The position numbers and the translations under genes are program-made. Source: an uncultured Dorea sp. (GTDB taxonomy: Bacteria; Bacillota; Clostridia; Lachnospirales; Lachnospiraceae). Taken from it: 42,368 nt of DNA. The DNA lies in contig CAJURK010000025.1 of assembly GCA_910588745.1 (NCBI GenBank), positions 1 to 42,368 on the forward strand. The letters are read 5' to 3'. Positions 42,345 to 42,368 of this stretch are shown here, one piece after another (within the stretch, counting starts at the first letter, position 1; each line of letters begins with the position of its first letter). The notes under the pieces are model-generated. The model ran no database searches. It saw nothing but the letters and a program-made list of their open reading frames with translations, and had not been told where the DNA came from.

Positions 42345-42368
42345 TCTAAGGTCGCAACCTCTACATAT

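Noticed and set aside
1..42368. CRISPR array, tRNA or rRNA genes, prophage or intact insertion sequence
   Set aside because: No regularly spaced repeats, cloverleaf-like segments, rRNA signatures, transposase or phage genes were recognised on either strand.

Overview
The window looks like chromosome of a Gram-positive anaerobe of the Lachnospiraceae (Clostridia). Pointers are AGGAGG-type ribosome sites, the gene order priA-def-fmt-yugP-rsmB-rlmN-prpC-prkC-rsgA-rpe-thiN, an NADH-linked [FeFe]-hydrogenase with a PAS-bearing sensor-type hydrogenase, a GH112 galactosyl-hexosamine phosphorylase, and small families I associate with gut Lachnospiraceae (DUF6465, DUF6903). No species name can be given from sequence alone. 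Almost every gene is on the minus strand; the AraC-type regulator at 25173-26036 is the only convincing plus-strand gene. I saw no rRNA, tRNA, CRISPR array, intact insertion sequence or prophage.

Layout, left to right. 1-341: edge region with a possible plus-strand remnant and the terminator that closes lgt. 342-3761: lgt, ychF, thiN and rpe. 3764-15863: the housekeeping block, read from murE (promoter near 15900) through priA, def, fmt, a zinc membrane protease, rsmB, rlmN, the PP2C phosphatase and PASTA kinase pair, and rsgA. 15990-20366: a compact unit (extended -10 at 20358, terminator at 15990) with a D-aspartate-ligase-like ATP-grasp enzyme, an aspartate/glutamate racemase, a second MurE of the streptococcal/enterococcal L-lysine type, and a lipoprotein. 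20402-21262: a YitT membrane protein. 21351-28335: a carbohydrate island with a binding protein, two permeases and a 55-residue membrane protein, a divergent AraC regulator, and the GH112 phosphorylase. 28601-32147: a HAD phosphatase, a sensor-type [FeFe]-hydrogenase and a SpoIIE/PP2C phosphatase. 32531-36715: the catalytic hydrogenase operon (NuoE-like, NuoF-like, HydA). 36931-38797: two small unknown genes, an acidic-tailed membrane protein and a Lys/Ala-rich DUF6465 protein. 38950-39261: thioredoxin. 39356-42163: a TetM/EF-G-like GTPase fused to a YacP/Rae1-like NYN nuclease.

How the genes may work together. PrpC/PrkC and RsgA tie growth control to the translation genes of the block (fmt, def, rsmB, rlmN). 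The carbohydrate island reads as import and phosphorolysis of galacto- or lacto-N-biose, but carries no ABC ATPase. The HAD/HydS/SpoIIE unit looks like a redox or H2 sensing branch beside the enzyme it may monitor.

Three items deserve most attention: (1) the racemase, D-Asp ligase and Lys-type MurE unit in a genome that also has a DAP-type MurE; (2) the ribosome-factor GTPase fused to an A-site-type mRNA nuclease, with an inverted repeat over its promoter; (3) the hydrogenase sensor coupled to a PP2C phosphatase with an unassigned C-terminal domain.
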